Of a stretch of 64,000 nucleotides of DNA, positions 22,531-33,719 are shown piece after piece. A program made the position numbers and the translations under genes. The DNA is from Pegoplata infirma (Eukaryota; Arthropoda; Insecta; Diptera; Anthomyiidae), in assembly GCA_963921195.1 (NCBI GenBank), contig OY992540.1:194216692-194280691 (forward strand), written 5' to 3'. Positions within the stretch are counted from its first letter, which is position 1. Each line of letters opens with the position of its first letter. Below the pieces are notes generated by a model. That model was given only the letters and a program-made list of their open reading frames with translations, did no database searches and was not told the origin of the DNA.

Positions 22531-23350
22531 TTTATACCCTACACCACTCTGTGGTACAGGGTATAATGAGTTTGTGCTGATGTTTGTAACTACCCGAAAT
22601 ATTGGTCCTAGACCTACCTTTAAGTATACCGATCGACTCAAAATTACTTTTTGAGTCGATATAGCTATGTCCCTCCGTCCGTCCGTCTGTCCATCTATCG
22701 GTTTTAGCACGATACAGGTCGCAATTTTCTATAAATTGACTTGAAATTTGAAACTTAAGCATATTTTGGCCCAAGGACAAAGCCTATTGAAATTGGGGAA
22801 AATCGGTCCATGTTAAGACCTAGCCCCAATACAAACGACCTCTTTGGATTCGGCTAAAATGACTCTAATAACCGTATTATAACCGGTATCGCTTTGAAAT
22901 TTAGCATGTAATCAAATTTTGTATGCAAGAATCACCATTCTAAATTTCAAAGGAATCGGGTCAGTCCTTCTGGTAGTCCCTATACAAACCACCCTCCCGA
23001 TATTCACATAATTCCCTCAAAATTCATAAAAATGGAAATATTTGATAAAAATTTTATTTTTAGGTTTTAAACGTGTACTTATTAAGAACCTTATCAAATC
23101 GGAATATAATTGGACTATTTTTGGACTTAGTCCCCCATATAAAAATTTGGACCAATATTCAGTTAAATCGGTCAATTGACAAAAAAATAAACCAATTCCA
23201 CTAAAATTTGACCTGTGTGTGTTTTCTACACTAAATAAAGATCTAACAAAGACAGATCCAATCGGTCCATGTTTGGACTAGGGACCCATTTTCCGGGAAA
23301 CACTGGTATAGGGTATCATGTGGTCGGTCTTGACCGACTATAACTTTCTT
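22531..23350 (+). repeat. Dispersed fly repeat, family 2 (copy 1)
   Basis: Starts TTTATACCCTACACCACTC and ends GGTCGGTCTTGACCGACTAT. Within are GGGTATAATGAGTTTGTGC, AATATTGGTCCTAGACC and GTCCGTCCGTCTGTCC. The complete inverted partner is 35158-36802 and fragments occur inside 460-2228. No protein is encoded. Confidence 0.75.
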
Positions 23351-24050
23351 ACTTGTTACTTACTTGCTACCTCCTAATTGACAAGAACTCCCTGTTATTT
23401 TACAAACTTTTAACCAATAATTTTGTAATTTTACAAGCTTTTTTACCAAAAGAACTTGTAAATTCCAATTTTTTGACGCGATAAAACTTACAAGGAGGTT
23501 TCGTGACTTTACTAGATTTTTTGTTACCTCCAATTTCACGAGAATTCCTAGTAAAAATTACGAGCTTTTTAGTAATTTTACAAGATTTTTACCAATAAAA
23601 TTGTAAATTTACAACTTGGCGAAATAAAACTTACATATTTTTTTTGTAGATTTACTAAATTTTTTTTTTTTTTGTAAAAAATCTTGGAAATTTGTAAAAT
23701 TACAAGAATAACTCTAAAATTTAAAAAAAATTTAAATTTTAATCGAAAATTATTTGTTAAAAAACAAGGAAAACTGTCAAATATTGGTAAAATGGGATTA
23801 CGAGACTTTTTGTAGTAATTTGTGGTGATGGGGTATAAAAATGCAGTTGGTAGAATTTTTCATCAGTTTTTAGATAACAAAACATTTTGTTGCGGATACA
23901 TAATGTACTGAAAATAATGAATTTAATTAACCAAAATAATAACAAATGCTTTAAGAAAATAACCTTTGCTAGCAATATTATAAACTAAAGAATTACCAAT
24001 TTTTCTGACTACTGTTTTCTAATGATAACCCTTATCTTCTGCAATATATA
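23351..24050. repeat. TTGTAAATTTACAA-type repeat block and AT-rich flank
   Basis: Continues the palindrome-rich repeat described for 20801-21700 up to about 23830; the family-2 repeat was inserted into it. The remaining 200 bp show nothing recognisable. Confidence 0.4.
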
Positions 24051-24140
24051 TCGCTCATTTACTTGCATAGTGTCATAACTCAAAAAAAAGTGATTTTTGA
24101 GTTAATGATACAAAATTATTCGTTGTATCATGCTTTATAT

Positions 24141-25626
24141 TAGAGTTTGCAAATAATCGAGATATTTCATAATCGCGATTACGATTAAAAAAATTGCCGT
24201 TAATCGCGATTACGATTAATCGATTTTTTTAAATAATTTGAGTTGCAATAGCTTTAAAAAAATCTTTTGAAATTTTCATTTTAGAAAGTACGAAAATACA
24301 AAAAATATTTTTACGAAATAAAATTAAAAACTTTCGAACTTTCCTAGTAAAAATAATTCGAGATTTTGGAACCACAGTCTCTTTTTAAGTATATCATTGC
24401 GCAGCGAAAGAACGCTCGAGCGCCCTTGAGAATTTATTGTTAAGACATTTTTTTAAAACTTATACCCAGGAAATTTTTTTGGAACAAATCCCTGGTTCAA
24501 TAGATTCTTAAATACATTCTACGGTAATCACAACAAAATTTTCTATGTAAAATTATTTTTCAAAAAAACTACTTGCTCTTAAAAACGATTGCTTTCGGGA
24601 CAATTTCAAACAAAAATCATTGATTCTGGAATGTTAAGTAGAACCGGTTGCAGGGTAGTTTGATGCGTTCCGGAACTGATTATTTGGAACAGAAAATTTT
24701 GCTGGGTAATTAAAATTCTTTGTTATGAAAATTTTACACATACTTTAATTTTTGATATCTTTAACATCAAAAAGATTTTTGGAGAAAAATACTGGACTTT
24801 CTTACATCTTTATTGCGCTTAAATGAACTCTACAAAGAGTGCTTCAATCAGCACTGAAAAGACACATGATTTTACTGCGTCTTAATAGCTCTTTATCTGT
24901 GCTACTAAAGAGTACTCTAAACTGTGACTGGTTTGGATTCGCTCTTTGGGTCGTGATTCCTTTCCAAAAGCTGCTTCCAGTTCATCAAAATTTCTGTGCG
25001 GTCGTGTCGGAATACCTGCCAGTGGCCAGTGAAGGAGCTAATTTATTAAAAAAGTTTACAAGGCATCATTTATCGGCAACCAGCGGTCAAAGTATGAAAA
25101 AATTACTTTTTTTGTTTAAACTTCATGTCCAAATTGTTCGACCAATCCGACCATAGCCTTTTGAGTATATTTTAAAAACAAACATCTTTAAAACTTACTC
25201 ATATCAGAATTTAAATTTTCCTTTAAATTTGAATGACTTTTACTAGAAAAGGAAAGAAACAAGTTGAATGAATCATGGGACAACCCATAAAAATTTTCCG
25301 TTCCAAATAATCGGTACCAGAACGCATCATATAATCCTGCAATCGATTCTACTAAACATTCCAGAATCAATGATTTTTGTTTGAAATTGTTCCGAAAGTA
25401 ATCGTTTTTTAAAGTAATTTAGTTTTTTTGAAAAATAATTTTAAATAGAAACTTCAAAATGGGTTTCAAAAAATTTTGGAACTGATTTAAATTCGTTATA
25501 AAAACAGTGTATTTCATAGAAAATTATTAATCGTAATCGTATGATTTTTTTGTCGATTACGATTACGATTAATTGGTGCGATTAATCGCGATTACGATTA
25601 CGATTTTAATCGTTTTGCAAACTCTA
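24141..25626. mobile_element. hAT-like element, 8-bp target duplication
   Basis: Ends TAGAGTTTGCAAA and TTTTGCAAACTCTA, flanked by CTTTATAT at 24133-24140 and 25627-25634. The subterminal regions repeat AATCGCGATTACGATT several times on both sides, a likely transposase-binding pattern. A possible transposase remnant lies inside. Confidence 0.88.
25007..25120 (+). pseudogene. Possible hAT transposase C-terminal (dimerisation) remnant
   Basis: Within an open frame at 24839-25156, residues 58-93 read EYLPVASEG, then HHLSATSGQSMKKLLFLF. This resembles the end of hAT transposases, which typically carry YLxIPAxSxxSER … RLS … LLFL. The S-E-R region is damaged and the upstream catalytic part is absent. 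The location inside a hAT element supports the call. Confidence 0.45.
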
Positions 25627-25910
25627 CTTTATATCGTTTCAAAAATTCGTATTAATATCTCTTAAACTCACCGTTTGAAAAGAGAAAACGCCATTATTGT
25701 ATTTCCTATGTACCCTCATTTTTCAAAGGTTAACCAGTTTCGATAGTAAACTTTAAACGCATTTTCTGCAAAATTAAATATTTTGAGTTATGACACTATG
25801 CAAGTAAATGACAATATTTAGTAGTTTTATTCCTCACCAGATAAAATTAACCCCTACAGTTAAACTCTTATCGATTTCAAATCCAAAAATTACGTTTTAG
25901 TTTAAACAAA

Positions 25911-26523
25911 ATGCTCATTATAAACAGTTTATTTAACATTTTTCAAAATTTGCATTTATGCGAAATTTTAAGTTTAATATTTCTATTAATATCTCTAATC
26001 GGTTATGGCATATATTTCTTTAAATTCAAACACATTATCGATGTTACACGAAATATACCATCGCCTCCATCATTGCCCATAGTTGGTCATGGCCATCATT
26101 TTATGTTTAAAGAACCTCACGAAATGGTTGCAGCATTAGCATTTTTGAGTGAAACTTATATTTATCCAGCGAAATGTATGAAAATCTGGTTGGGACCAGA
26201 ATTAAATTTATTAACACATGATTTGAAAGATATTGAAATTATCATGGGTAGCATGAATTATCTAGATAAAGCTGGTGAATATAAAGCTCTTGAACCTTGG
26301 TTAAAAGAAGGTCTTCTTGTAAGTCGTGGTCGCAAATGGCATCAGAGGCGTAAAGTCTTAACACCTGCTTTTCATTTTACTATATTGCCAGACTTTATAG
26401 AGAATTTCGAAAAGGAATCGAGAGTTTTGGTGGAAAATTTAAATAAGGAATATAAAATACAAGAAAGCAAGGGATTCAATTTATATGAATGGATAAACTT
26501 ATGTACTTTGGATTCTATTTGCG
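25911..26523 (+). CDS. Cyp4d1: Cytochrome P450 CYP4D first exon D (Cyp4d1-like)
   Basis: Encodes 204 residues plus one base, from an ATG in good fly context (AAACAAAATG). The anchor is about residues 16-36, after a longer lumenal tail than in the other copies. The hinge is PSPPSLP (50-56), followed by IVGHGHHF and KIWLGPELNLL. The block AGEYKALEPWLKEGLLVSRG leads into the helix-C motif W143-H-Q-R-R147 and LTPAFHF. The exon ends NLCTLDSICG on a phase-1 GTAAGT donor (26524-26529). From memory of the family, this block and the LYxWINLCT ending are nearly the same as the first exon of Drosophila Cyp4d1, so this is the likely canonical first exon of that locus. The remaining ~310 residues (I-helix, ExxR, haem cysteine) are absent from the window. 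Confidence 0.92.
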
Positions 26524-26529
26524 GTAAGT

Positions 26530-26762
26530 TAAACAATTTAAGTTTTAGAAATTTTGTAAATTTTGTGAAATAATTGCTGCTTAATCCACTTTAAGATAAG
26601 TTTGATCCCTTAAAAAAATAACTGCTCCATTATATTCATTTTCAAGGACTGGTAACAGTGACCATCGTCTTATTATATGATCAAGGATTTTAGTGGAAAT
26701 TGAACCCACGACAGCTACTTTAATTTTCTTGTTAATAAAAGCTTTTAAAAGTTCTGATTTTT
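26530..26762 (+). other. Presumed intron sequence after exon D
   Basis: No coding exon or clear repeat is visible in this short stretch; AT-rich. Confidence 0.4.
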
Positions 26763-27430
26763 ATACCCACCAACCACAGTATGGTGTTATACTCACTTTG
26801 TCATTCCGTGTGTAACACATCGAAAAATCGGTCGGGGACCCCACAAAGTATATATAATGTTGATCCATGATAGAATCTAAGACATTCTAGCGATGTCCGT
26901 CCGTCCGTCCGTCTGTAGAAATAACGACGCAGTCCAAACCAAAAGAGCTAGACCCCTGAAATTGGGCAAGAATATCTCTTATGTTACTGGTAAGGTTAAG
27001 TTCTAAGATGGACAAAATCGAACCAGGGGGAAAAAAGTTCCCACTTGAAGAACTAAAATTACCCCTAAAAATACAATATTTTTACGATTTTTTTTAAACT
27101 TTTACTCAACATATGTAACATTTTTATGCCATATTATCTTCATAGACCTGCGCTTGGACCAAGGGGGTTAGGAAATTCGATTTATTGTAGGCCGCCCCAC
27201 CCCCCCCCCCCTTTGGGGGCGTGGTTATAGAAATTAATTAAAAATAACGATAAAAATGTATTATTTAAGCGTAACTATAATAAACAAATAATTTGTAAAC
27301 ACATATAGCGGTGATAAAGGTGTCCCCCACCGATTCCGCGGACACCCCCCCCCTCCGCAAAAAGAAAAGACACCCCTGCGATTTTTTGTTTTAATTTTAA
27401 ACGTGTTGGAGGGTATAAAAGATTCGGCAC
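26763..27430 (-). repeat. Dispersed fly repeat, family 1 (copy 4)
   Basis: Inverted relative to 19080-19575: TATACCCACCAACCACAGTA, CACTTTGTCATTCCGTGTG, ATGTCCGTCCGTCCGTCCG and, at the far end, GGAGGGTATAAAAGATTCGG. The C-rich run CCCCACCCCCCCCCCC near 27190 is part of it. The minus-strand frame at 27275-27580 is a shadow. Confidence 0.75.
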
Positions 27431-27658
27431 AGCCACAACTCTTGTTTTTTTTTGGTAAAAATTTCTTACAAAAGGTTTTTGAAGAGAAGTTCTCTTAGTT
27501 TTGCTAACTGAAGAGAGAGAAAAAGTCGCTAATATAGAGCAATTGGAAAACCATAGGGCTTTAGCCCTAAAGTCGTTCATAGGATTTATACAGCAGAGGT
27601 ACGTTCAATTCTGCTGCATGAAATCATTGTCTAGTTGCATGCTTTATAGATAAAAGGG
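27431..27658. other. Sequence between repeat and retrotransposon
   Basis: No confident feature; it may be a decayed upstream part of the retrotransposon that follows. Confidence 0.3.
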
Positions 27659-28598
27659 AACTGTGTCTTTATCACAAAGCGTCGATGTGCATCACTGGTG
27701 CATTAGAAATCCTTCATCACCAGATATCATTGGACATATTGGGTAGACAGTATACGGCTACGTCGTCGATTCGACTAAATAGCACACTGCAGTGGAGGAT
27801 CAGCGATTGTGGCCATAGCGCAATCTTGGAAAAGATACCATAACCACAAAATGTGGACTGTGCTCCCTCTATGAACCTTTTGAGCGCCACTTTACCACTA
27901 TGAACCATCTGGTAGTGGATCCTCCATAAATTTTTACACGTATGGATCGAGGTTGCACGAACAAGTGGGCTTTGGATTCTATTCGGAAGAGCTTGGATTA
28001 AGCCTGGCGCAAAGATTGCCAGATGATTGCAGTGTTTACCAGGCAGAGATGCTGACAATAAAGGAACTGCTGACAATAAAGGAACTGGCAACCGCAGTCA
28101 ACATCTATTCTGACAGTCAAGCCGCGGTCAAGTCAATGTTTCTGAAAACAAGATGGGCACAAGGGCACAGAGATATTCCAGGCAATTGCTAGGCCGTTGA
28201 GCTTTCAAGACTGAGAACTACCTTACAGGTTCGAACAGATTTGGAATGTGTTGGTATGCCTCTAGAAACTTGAAATCAAAATTTACGGCTATGTTCTGCG
28301 ACAGAGACTTATCAAAGATGGGCAAATGAATGGACGTTTGAGACAACACGACCGATTTGGCCCTTTCTTAATCAGGTATTTCTATAATGATTGCTGTAAT
28401 TATCAGAGTCTCATAGGAAGCACGCACAGCGGTTAATTGTGCCTTTAAATGACTTTTTCCGGTGTTGCATTGATAAGAAGAAGTTAAAAACTATCGAACA
28501 CTTCATCTGCCATTGCCCAGCATTTGCTAGTCAGAGACTTGCTTTACTGGGATTTGGAGAGCTGCACGATGTTTCTGATCCGTCGGATGTCAAAATTC
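27659..28598 (+). pseudogene. Non-LTR retrotransposon ORF2 remnant: RT end and RNase H
   Basis: Reading frames broken by stops and shifts give the post-RT segment CITGALEILHHQISLDILG (about 27690-27745) and then an RNase H domain. From about 27950 this reads VGFGFYSEELGLSLAQRLP, then QAEMLTIKE, NIYSDSQAAVKS and GHRDIPGNC: the D-E-D core and the GH(R/S)D(I/V)xGN end of retrotransposon RNase H. Near 28480-28530, IEHFICHCPAFASQRLALLG is the terminal HxxCxCP motif of this group. RNase-H-bearing LINEs of the I superfamily fit; the clade cannot be fixed. A short ACAATAAAGGAACTG duplication (28045-28086) and several frameshifts show it is dead. The 3' end is displaced to 33140 by the insertion of 28599-33131. 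Confidence 0.8.
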
Positions 28599-28970
28599 CA
28601 AGGATGGGTACCAATTCGATAAAAGTATTGGTATTGGTATTGGTTTTTAAAATTATATTAGTATTGGTATAGGTATTGGTTTTCATTTTTTGTTGAATTG
28701 GTATAGGTTTCGGTATTGGTTTTGAATTATTTAGGTATTGGGTATTGGTATTGGTTTTAGCCTCGAATCGGTATCGGTTTTTAATAAGTATTGGTATTTA
28801 TCTTATATCGGTTTTGGTATTTGCATGCAAAAGGTTTTGTCGTTAATATTAATTAATTTTATTTTGTCCGCCCCACAGTGCACACTGGGGCAAGATGGTA
28901 GGTTTTTTGGCCAAAAGGCTCTACAGGTCGTAAATGTTAACCGATTTTTTTGAAATTCAGAATATAAGCC

Positions 28971-29730
28971 TATATTAAGGTAATAAATAAGTGCCTTGAA
29001 AGTTTTTAAAATCGGACCTACAAGGAAACTATTTCAGGGTGGACACTTCATTTTTAATAAAATTTACAGATGTTATAGATGAAACAAATGAAGAGAAACT
29101 TGTCTTTTGTATATGTATTTGAATTAGAGATGGTCTGTGATCCCGTAAATTGCGTGACTCAAAAAAACACGCGATTCATGCGTGAGCGATTTTTATTTAA
29201 ATCACGTGATTATAGAGTGATTTTCATTTAAAATAAGTACTATATTAGGGTAATAAATAAGTGACTGAAACTTTTTGAAATCGGACCTACAAGGAAACTA
29301 TTTCAGGGTGGACACTTCATTTTTAACAAAATTTACAGATAGATGAATCAAATGAAGAGACACTTGCCTTTTGTTTAAGTATTTGAGTTGGAGATGGTCT
29401 CTGGTCCCGTGATTCACGCGTGAGCGTAAATAATTTTCATTTAAATCATTTGGTTATAGAGTGATTTTCATTTAAGTCAAGTGACTATATTAAGGTAATA
29501 AATAAGTGCCTTGAAACTTTTTGGATTCAGAGCTACAAGGAAACTTTTTCAAGGGTGGACACTTCATTTTAAATAAAATTTACAGATGTTATAGATTAAA
29601 CAAATGAAAATACATTTGTCTCTTGTTTATGTATTTGAATTGGAGATGGTCGCTGGTCCCGTGATTTGCGTGACTCAAAAAAGTGATTTTCATTTAAATC
29701 ACGTGATTGTGAGTTGAAAAATTCTGAGTG
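28971..29730 (+). repeat. Three tandem copies of a ~245-270 bp unit
   Basis: Units start TATATTA(A/G)GGTAATAAATAAG at 28971, 29241 and 29486. Each runs through ACAAGGAAACT(A/T)TTTCA, GGTGGACACTTCATTTT and GAGATGGTC to CACGTGATT words. The CACGTGATT/GTGAGTGATT part resembles the hAT at 30566-31016, so the unit probably captured a hAT end before amplifying. Confidence 0.8.
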
Positions 29731-29737
29731 AGTGTCC

Positions 29738-30021
29738 ACACGCTAAAAAATATTTTGCCAAGCGCTTGGGAGGAATAACGTTAAACAATATTTTTTCGTA
29801 TATTATGCAAAAACTTATAACATTTTACCATGCGTTTGCTTGTTTTATCTTAAAGTTAGTAAAATTATGCAAGCTCATGGGAAATTTCTTGAAACATTTG
29901 CACAGTTAGGTATAATTATGCAAGTGCTTGGTAAAATATTATTAGTTCTCGCATAATATACGCAAAAATCTTGTTCAATGTGATTCCTCCCAAGCGCTTG
30001 GTAAAATATTTTTTAGCGTGT
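29738..30021. mobile_element. Palindromic MITE, ACACGCTAAAAAATATTTT ends
   Basis: Both ends read ACACGCTAAAAAATATTTT(G/A)CCAAGCGCTTGG inward from opposite strands, and the interior repeats ATTATGCAA(A/G) in both orientations. The palindrome CCAAGCGCTTGG sits in each arm. The target duplication was not resolved. Confidence 0.8.
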
Positions 30022-30154
30022 AGAGAGTGAGTCGAATTTTTGCGTGAGGGATGTGTTTTTTTTTTGAAAAACCCCTTTTAAAAAAAAAAAAATTTTTAGC
30101 AGTATTTGCATTTAAAATTAAGACAAACTTTAAACTAAATAGTACATGCTTCAC

Positions 30155-31719
30155 CAGACCTTTGAAGATTTAATTCCCTAATTCAATTTCTTAAATCTGA
30201 TTTAAAATAATTGAATTAATTCCCTGTTTCTATAAATCGAAAAGAATTAATTCATTATTTAATTCACTTAATTTCATTGCGAAGAATTAATTCTTTGATT
30301 TGATTAAATTGAATTAATACATTTTGATTTGAATCAACTGATTCAAATCACTTTTGATTTAAATCAACTGATTCAAATCACTTTTGGTTTGAATCAACTT
30401 GATTTAAACTTTTTTCACTTAAATCAAACACTAAAAATGCACATTATAAAAATCTTATCATGTCTGATTGCGTTAAAGTCATTAGAATATCGTCAATTTT
30501 AAACACACGCCATCAATAAACAACACTACAAATTGTACAGTTTTATTAAATGTGTACCTTTAGTCTAGAGTTGGGCGCTGGTCACGTGATTTGCTTGATT
30601 CACGTGAATCACGCGTGAGTGATTTTCATTTCAATCACGTGATTGTGAGTGAGCGTGATTTGAAAAAAAACTGAGTGAGTGATTAGTGAGTGAGTGATTT
30701 ATTTTTTGCGTGAGATTGCGTGATTAGATTTTTTGATTTGCCCAATTATTTTTAAATTTTCGTGAAAAATTTTTTTTTAAATTTTTTTTTTTTTTTTTGT
30801 AAGAAAATTTTATTGCGTGAGTGGATTTTGCGTGACTCACGCGTAAGCGTGATTGAATCTGGCGTGAGTCACGCGTGAGTGTGAGTAAGTTTTTTATTAC
30901 TCACGTGAATAGTGAGTGAGCGTGAGTAAAAAATATTGCGTGAGTGATTAGTGAGTGATCCGATTATTTTTGCGTGAGTGAGTGTGAGTCTAAATCCACT
31001 CACGCGCCTATCTCTACTTTAGTCAATAACGAATTTGGCTCTTCAGCATAAAAATAACTTTAAATTTAACACAAAAACAATTAATGATTAACATTTTTAT
31101 TATACACATACATTTCCATTATATCGAAAAGTCGTGCATTATCCCACCCTTAATATACATATATGTGCAAATTAATAAATGTTATATTAAAGCAATGTCT
31201 TGTATTTTTGTGATTCCTATGCATGCGGGCATAGGCTAAAAAATACAGCTTGTGCGCTGCCAATAAAATGTACACTATTAAATTCTGTTGCTTTGAATTT
31301 TTGCTTGCTACTACCGCACAAGCATAAATGTTATAGTATGTGTGTGCGTGTGTAAAGTAAATACTTTGATTTAAGAAAAAAATGTTTAAATCAACTGATT
31401 CAAAACATTTTTGATTTGAATCAATTGATTTGAATCAAATTGATTTGAATCAATTGATTTGAATCAAATTGATTTGAATCAATTGATTTGAATCAAATTG
31501 ATTTGAAGCAAGTGAATTAATTCTTGTTTGATTTGAATCAAGTGAATCAATTCATTATTTAAACAAGGAATTAAACAAAAAATTAGTTAATTCTTTCAAC
31601 AAATAGTTGAAATTAATTCTTTTGAATCAAATCATCAAGAATTAATTCCTTGATTTATTAATATGAATTAATCTTTTTGCGAATCAAATCAAAAAGAGAA
31701 TTAATTCTTCAAAGGTCTG
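30155..31719. mobile_element. Nested hAT-like element with TTGATTTGAATCAA repeats
   Basis: Ends CAGACCTTTGAAGA and TCTTCAAAGGTCTG, flanked by TGCTTCAC at 30147-30154 and 31720-31727. Both subterminal regions carry arrays of the palindrome TTGATTTGAATCAA (about 30310-30420 and 31380-31570). It contains another hAT (30566-31016) and a remnant related to the MITE at 1855-1977 (about 31200-31360). Confidence 0.88.
30566..31016. mobile_element. Nested hAT-like MITE, innermost of three
   Basis: Ends TAGAGTTGGGCGC and GCGCCTATCTCTA, flanked by CTTTAGTC at 30558-30565 and 31017-31024. The interior is packed with GTGAGTGATT, CACGTGATT and TCACGCGTGAGT words, including E-box-like CACGTG palindromes. 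It is the youngest insertion in the 28599-33131 stack. Confidence 0.88.
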
Positions 31720-31739
31720 TGCTTCACCCACTTTGGACA

Positions 31740-32919
31740 AAGATTATTTTTTTTTTTTTTGGAAAAAGGTACCTTTTTAGTAAAATTAGCACCGGCTGAT
31801 CTCAAAACTCTTGTAAAAAAATTTTAATGTTCCGTTATTCCAGAAAAGCCTGTATTTCAACTTTTTATGCAATTTTAATATTTGAATTTATTTGCTATTT
31901 TATTAATTTATTTCGTTATTTTCAAAATAAATAGTTTCAAAATGTTTCAATTAGTGGAATTTGATAATAAATTAAATCTAAAAAAAATTAATATTAATTA
32001 ATAAAAAAATAAAAGCCTAAACTAAAAAAATGCAAATTTTTCGTTTTTGCTTGAAACAATTTCTGTGCTGATGCACATTGCATTTAATGCACATACATAT
32101 AAATTCCGGTGGTCAAGGGGAGATATTTTTTAATTGCAGAAAGATGAGACTTAACATTTGTAACAAAATATACCTGAACTTCGTCCTTTTTATACATAAA
32201 TATTTTTTTTTTTTTGATTTTAGATCTTTTGCCAATTGCGATTACACGGGTAAATTTTTTCTTATATGGGGTTCTCACATACGACCTTAAACAAGTTGTT
32301 TAACAAAACACCAGTAACAGAATAAAAACGTAATGGATACAGAAAAAATAATTTTTTAAACACGTAGCCCTTAAGGTTTCAAAAATAGCAAGTGTGAACT
32401 ACACATTATGCGTTCTTAAATTCTTATATAATATGACTGTGCCTCTAATATAACAATAAATTTTTTTTTTCTGGATTGTGACATAAAATTTTGTAACGTC
32501 TGCTTGATTAAAATTTTGGAATTTCCAAAAAAGGACATTAGTATTTTTTTTTACAACGCAAAGAAGAGTGCAGTGACATTCAATGTTCATATATCAAATA
32601 TTAACAATGTTTGCAAAAGAAAAAATTTCATTACAGAAAAGGTCTAAATTTTTTAAGATCTACTTTTATTAGGGGTCATAAAAACCGTGACAAAAAATAT
32701 TTGTTTTATGTTTTTATGGCTTTTAAAATTCAAGTAGCTAACTCCTTTTTGTTATGTGACATTGCATGCAAACGATTACTGATCGATGTAACATCTTTTG
32801 CAATTCCTTAGTCAGGTAAAACCTAATAATGTGATGGAAAGAAAATGTTTGACGTCACAATTAAAACAAACGAAAATAAGAATACAAAAAACCGAAACAA
32901 AACCGATACGAAAGTAGAA
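31740..32919. other. Interior of the 4.5-kb hAT element, no gene seen
   Basis: AT-rich sequence. The overlapping frames at 32078-32290 and 32399-32811 are short, low in complexity and unlike hAT transposase, so none is called a gene. Confidence 0.4.
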
Positions 32920-33139
32920 AAAAATGAATTGGTATTGGTTTTTTATTGGTATTGGTTTTGAAGAATAAAAGTATTGGTTTTTAATTGGTATTGGTAGTGG
33001 GAATCGGTATTGGTTTTTTATCGGTATTGGTATCGCACAAATAAAGGTATTGGTTTTTAATTGGTATTGGTTTTCAATTTGAATTGGTATTAACGGGTAT
33101 TGGTATCAAAAGGGATTGGTACCCATCATTGCAAAATTC

Positions 33140-33260
33140 AATATCTTGGGAGTTTTATAAGAATCTCAAATTTATTTAACGGCAACGACTAGTAGGGGAG
33201 CCTATTACAGTCCAATGGTATCACAACGGACATGACATGAAACGGTAGTATCCACTTACA
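33140..33260 (+). pseudogene. 3' end of the interrupted LINE (continuation of 27659-28598)
   Basis: Directly after the second copy of the CAAAATTC duplication the interrupted frame resumes and gives a short C-terminal tail like those that end RNase-H LINE polyproteins. It then stops and passes into the words CACTTACAACCTAACC. Confidence 0.55.
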
Positions 33261-33719
33261 ACCTAACCTTAGTTCTGTCCCAGGTCATATTTTAACAAGG
33301 ATTCAAGAATTTTCTTGGGAAAGTTCGTAAAAAATACTTGTGTCTGTAATAATCTCTCCATGACCTCTAGGATAGGGTCATTTACTAAAAGCTTCGCAAT
33401 TTTCCCCTACCCTGCTCTTTAAGGAACATTCTCAAAATGTATTTTTCTAACATGAATGGTCCCAATTTTGTCAATTGGTATCTAAAAATTAAAAAATTTG
33501 GAAACAATCGGAAGAACGTACCGAAAATCGGTTAAAAATTTTATAAGGGGAAAAATACCTTTTTTTATTCTTACAAAAAAAATATTTTAAACTTACTTTT
33601 TCAAATAAGTTTAAAAAACTAATTTTTTGTTTGCAATTAGCCAGCCAAAAGACACTGAAATTGGATAGAAAATGACAAAGTTATAAATACATCCCGAGAC
33701 CATAAGACCGTTTTTTTTA
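33261..33719. other. Sequence between two LINE fragments
   Basis: Includes CCCCTACCCTGC and several A/T runs but no supported gene or element end. Confidence 0.35.

Larger units (their letters stand above)
24051..25812. mobile_element. MITE (TIR CATAACTCAAAA type), split by a hAT
   Basis: The outer ends CATTTACTTGCATAGTGTC and ACACTATGCAAGTAAATG are inverted repeats. The same ends and inner sequence (TTCGTATTAATATCTCTT, CGTTGTATCATGCTTTATAT) form an intact 268-bp relative at 43599-43866. Here the MITE is interrupted by the 1486-bp hAT at 24141-25626. Its right end lies about 100 bp before the ATG of exon D. Confidence 0.75.
28599..33131. mobile_element. 4.5-kb hAT-like element inserted in a LINE copy
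   Basis: Ends CAAGGATGGGTACC and GGTACCCATCATTG, flanked by the exact duplication CAAAATTC at 28591-28598 and 33132-33139. The subterminal regions (28620-28800 and 32930-33120) are dense repeats of GGTATTGGT, a likely transposase-binding pattern. Much of its length comes from nested insertions: a three-unit tandem repeat, a palindromic MITE and two further hAT elements. No transposase frame was recognised. Confidence 0.88.

Noticed and set aside
28044..28086. Functional RNase H gene
   Set aside because: A short tandem duplication and stops and shifts on either side, plus a 4.5-kb insertion, show the LINE copy is dead.
27717..28091. A 124-codon minus-strand frame
   Set aside because: It is antisense to the RNase H retrotransposon remnant, which explains the region better.
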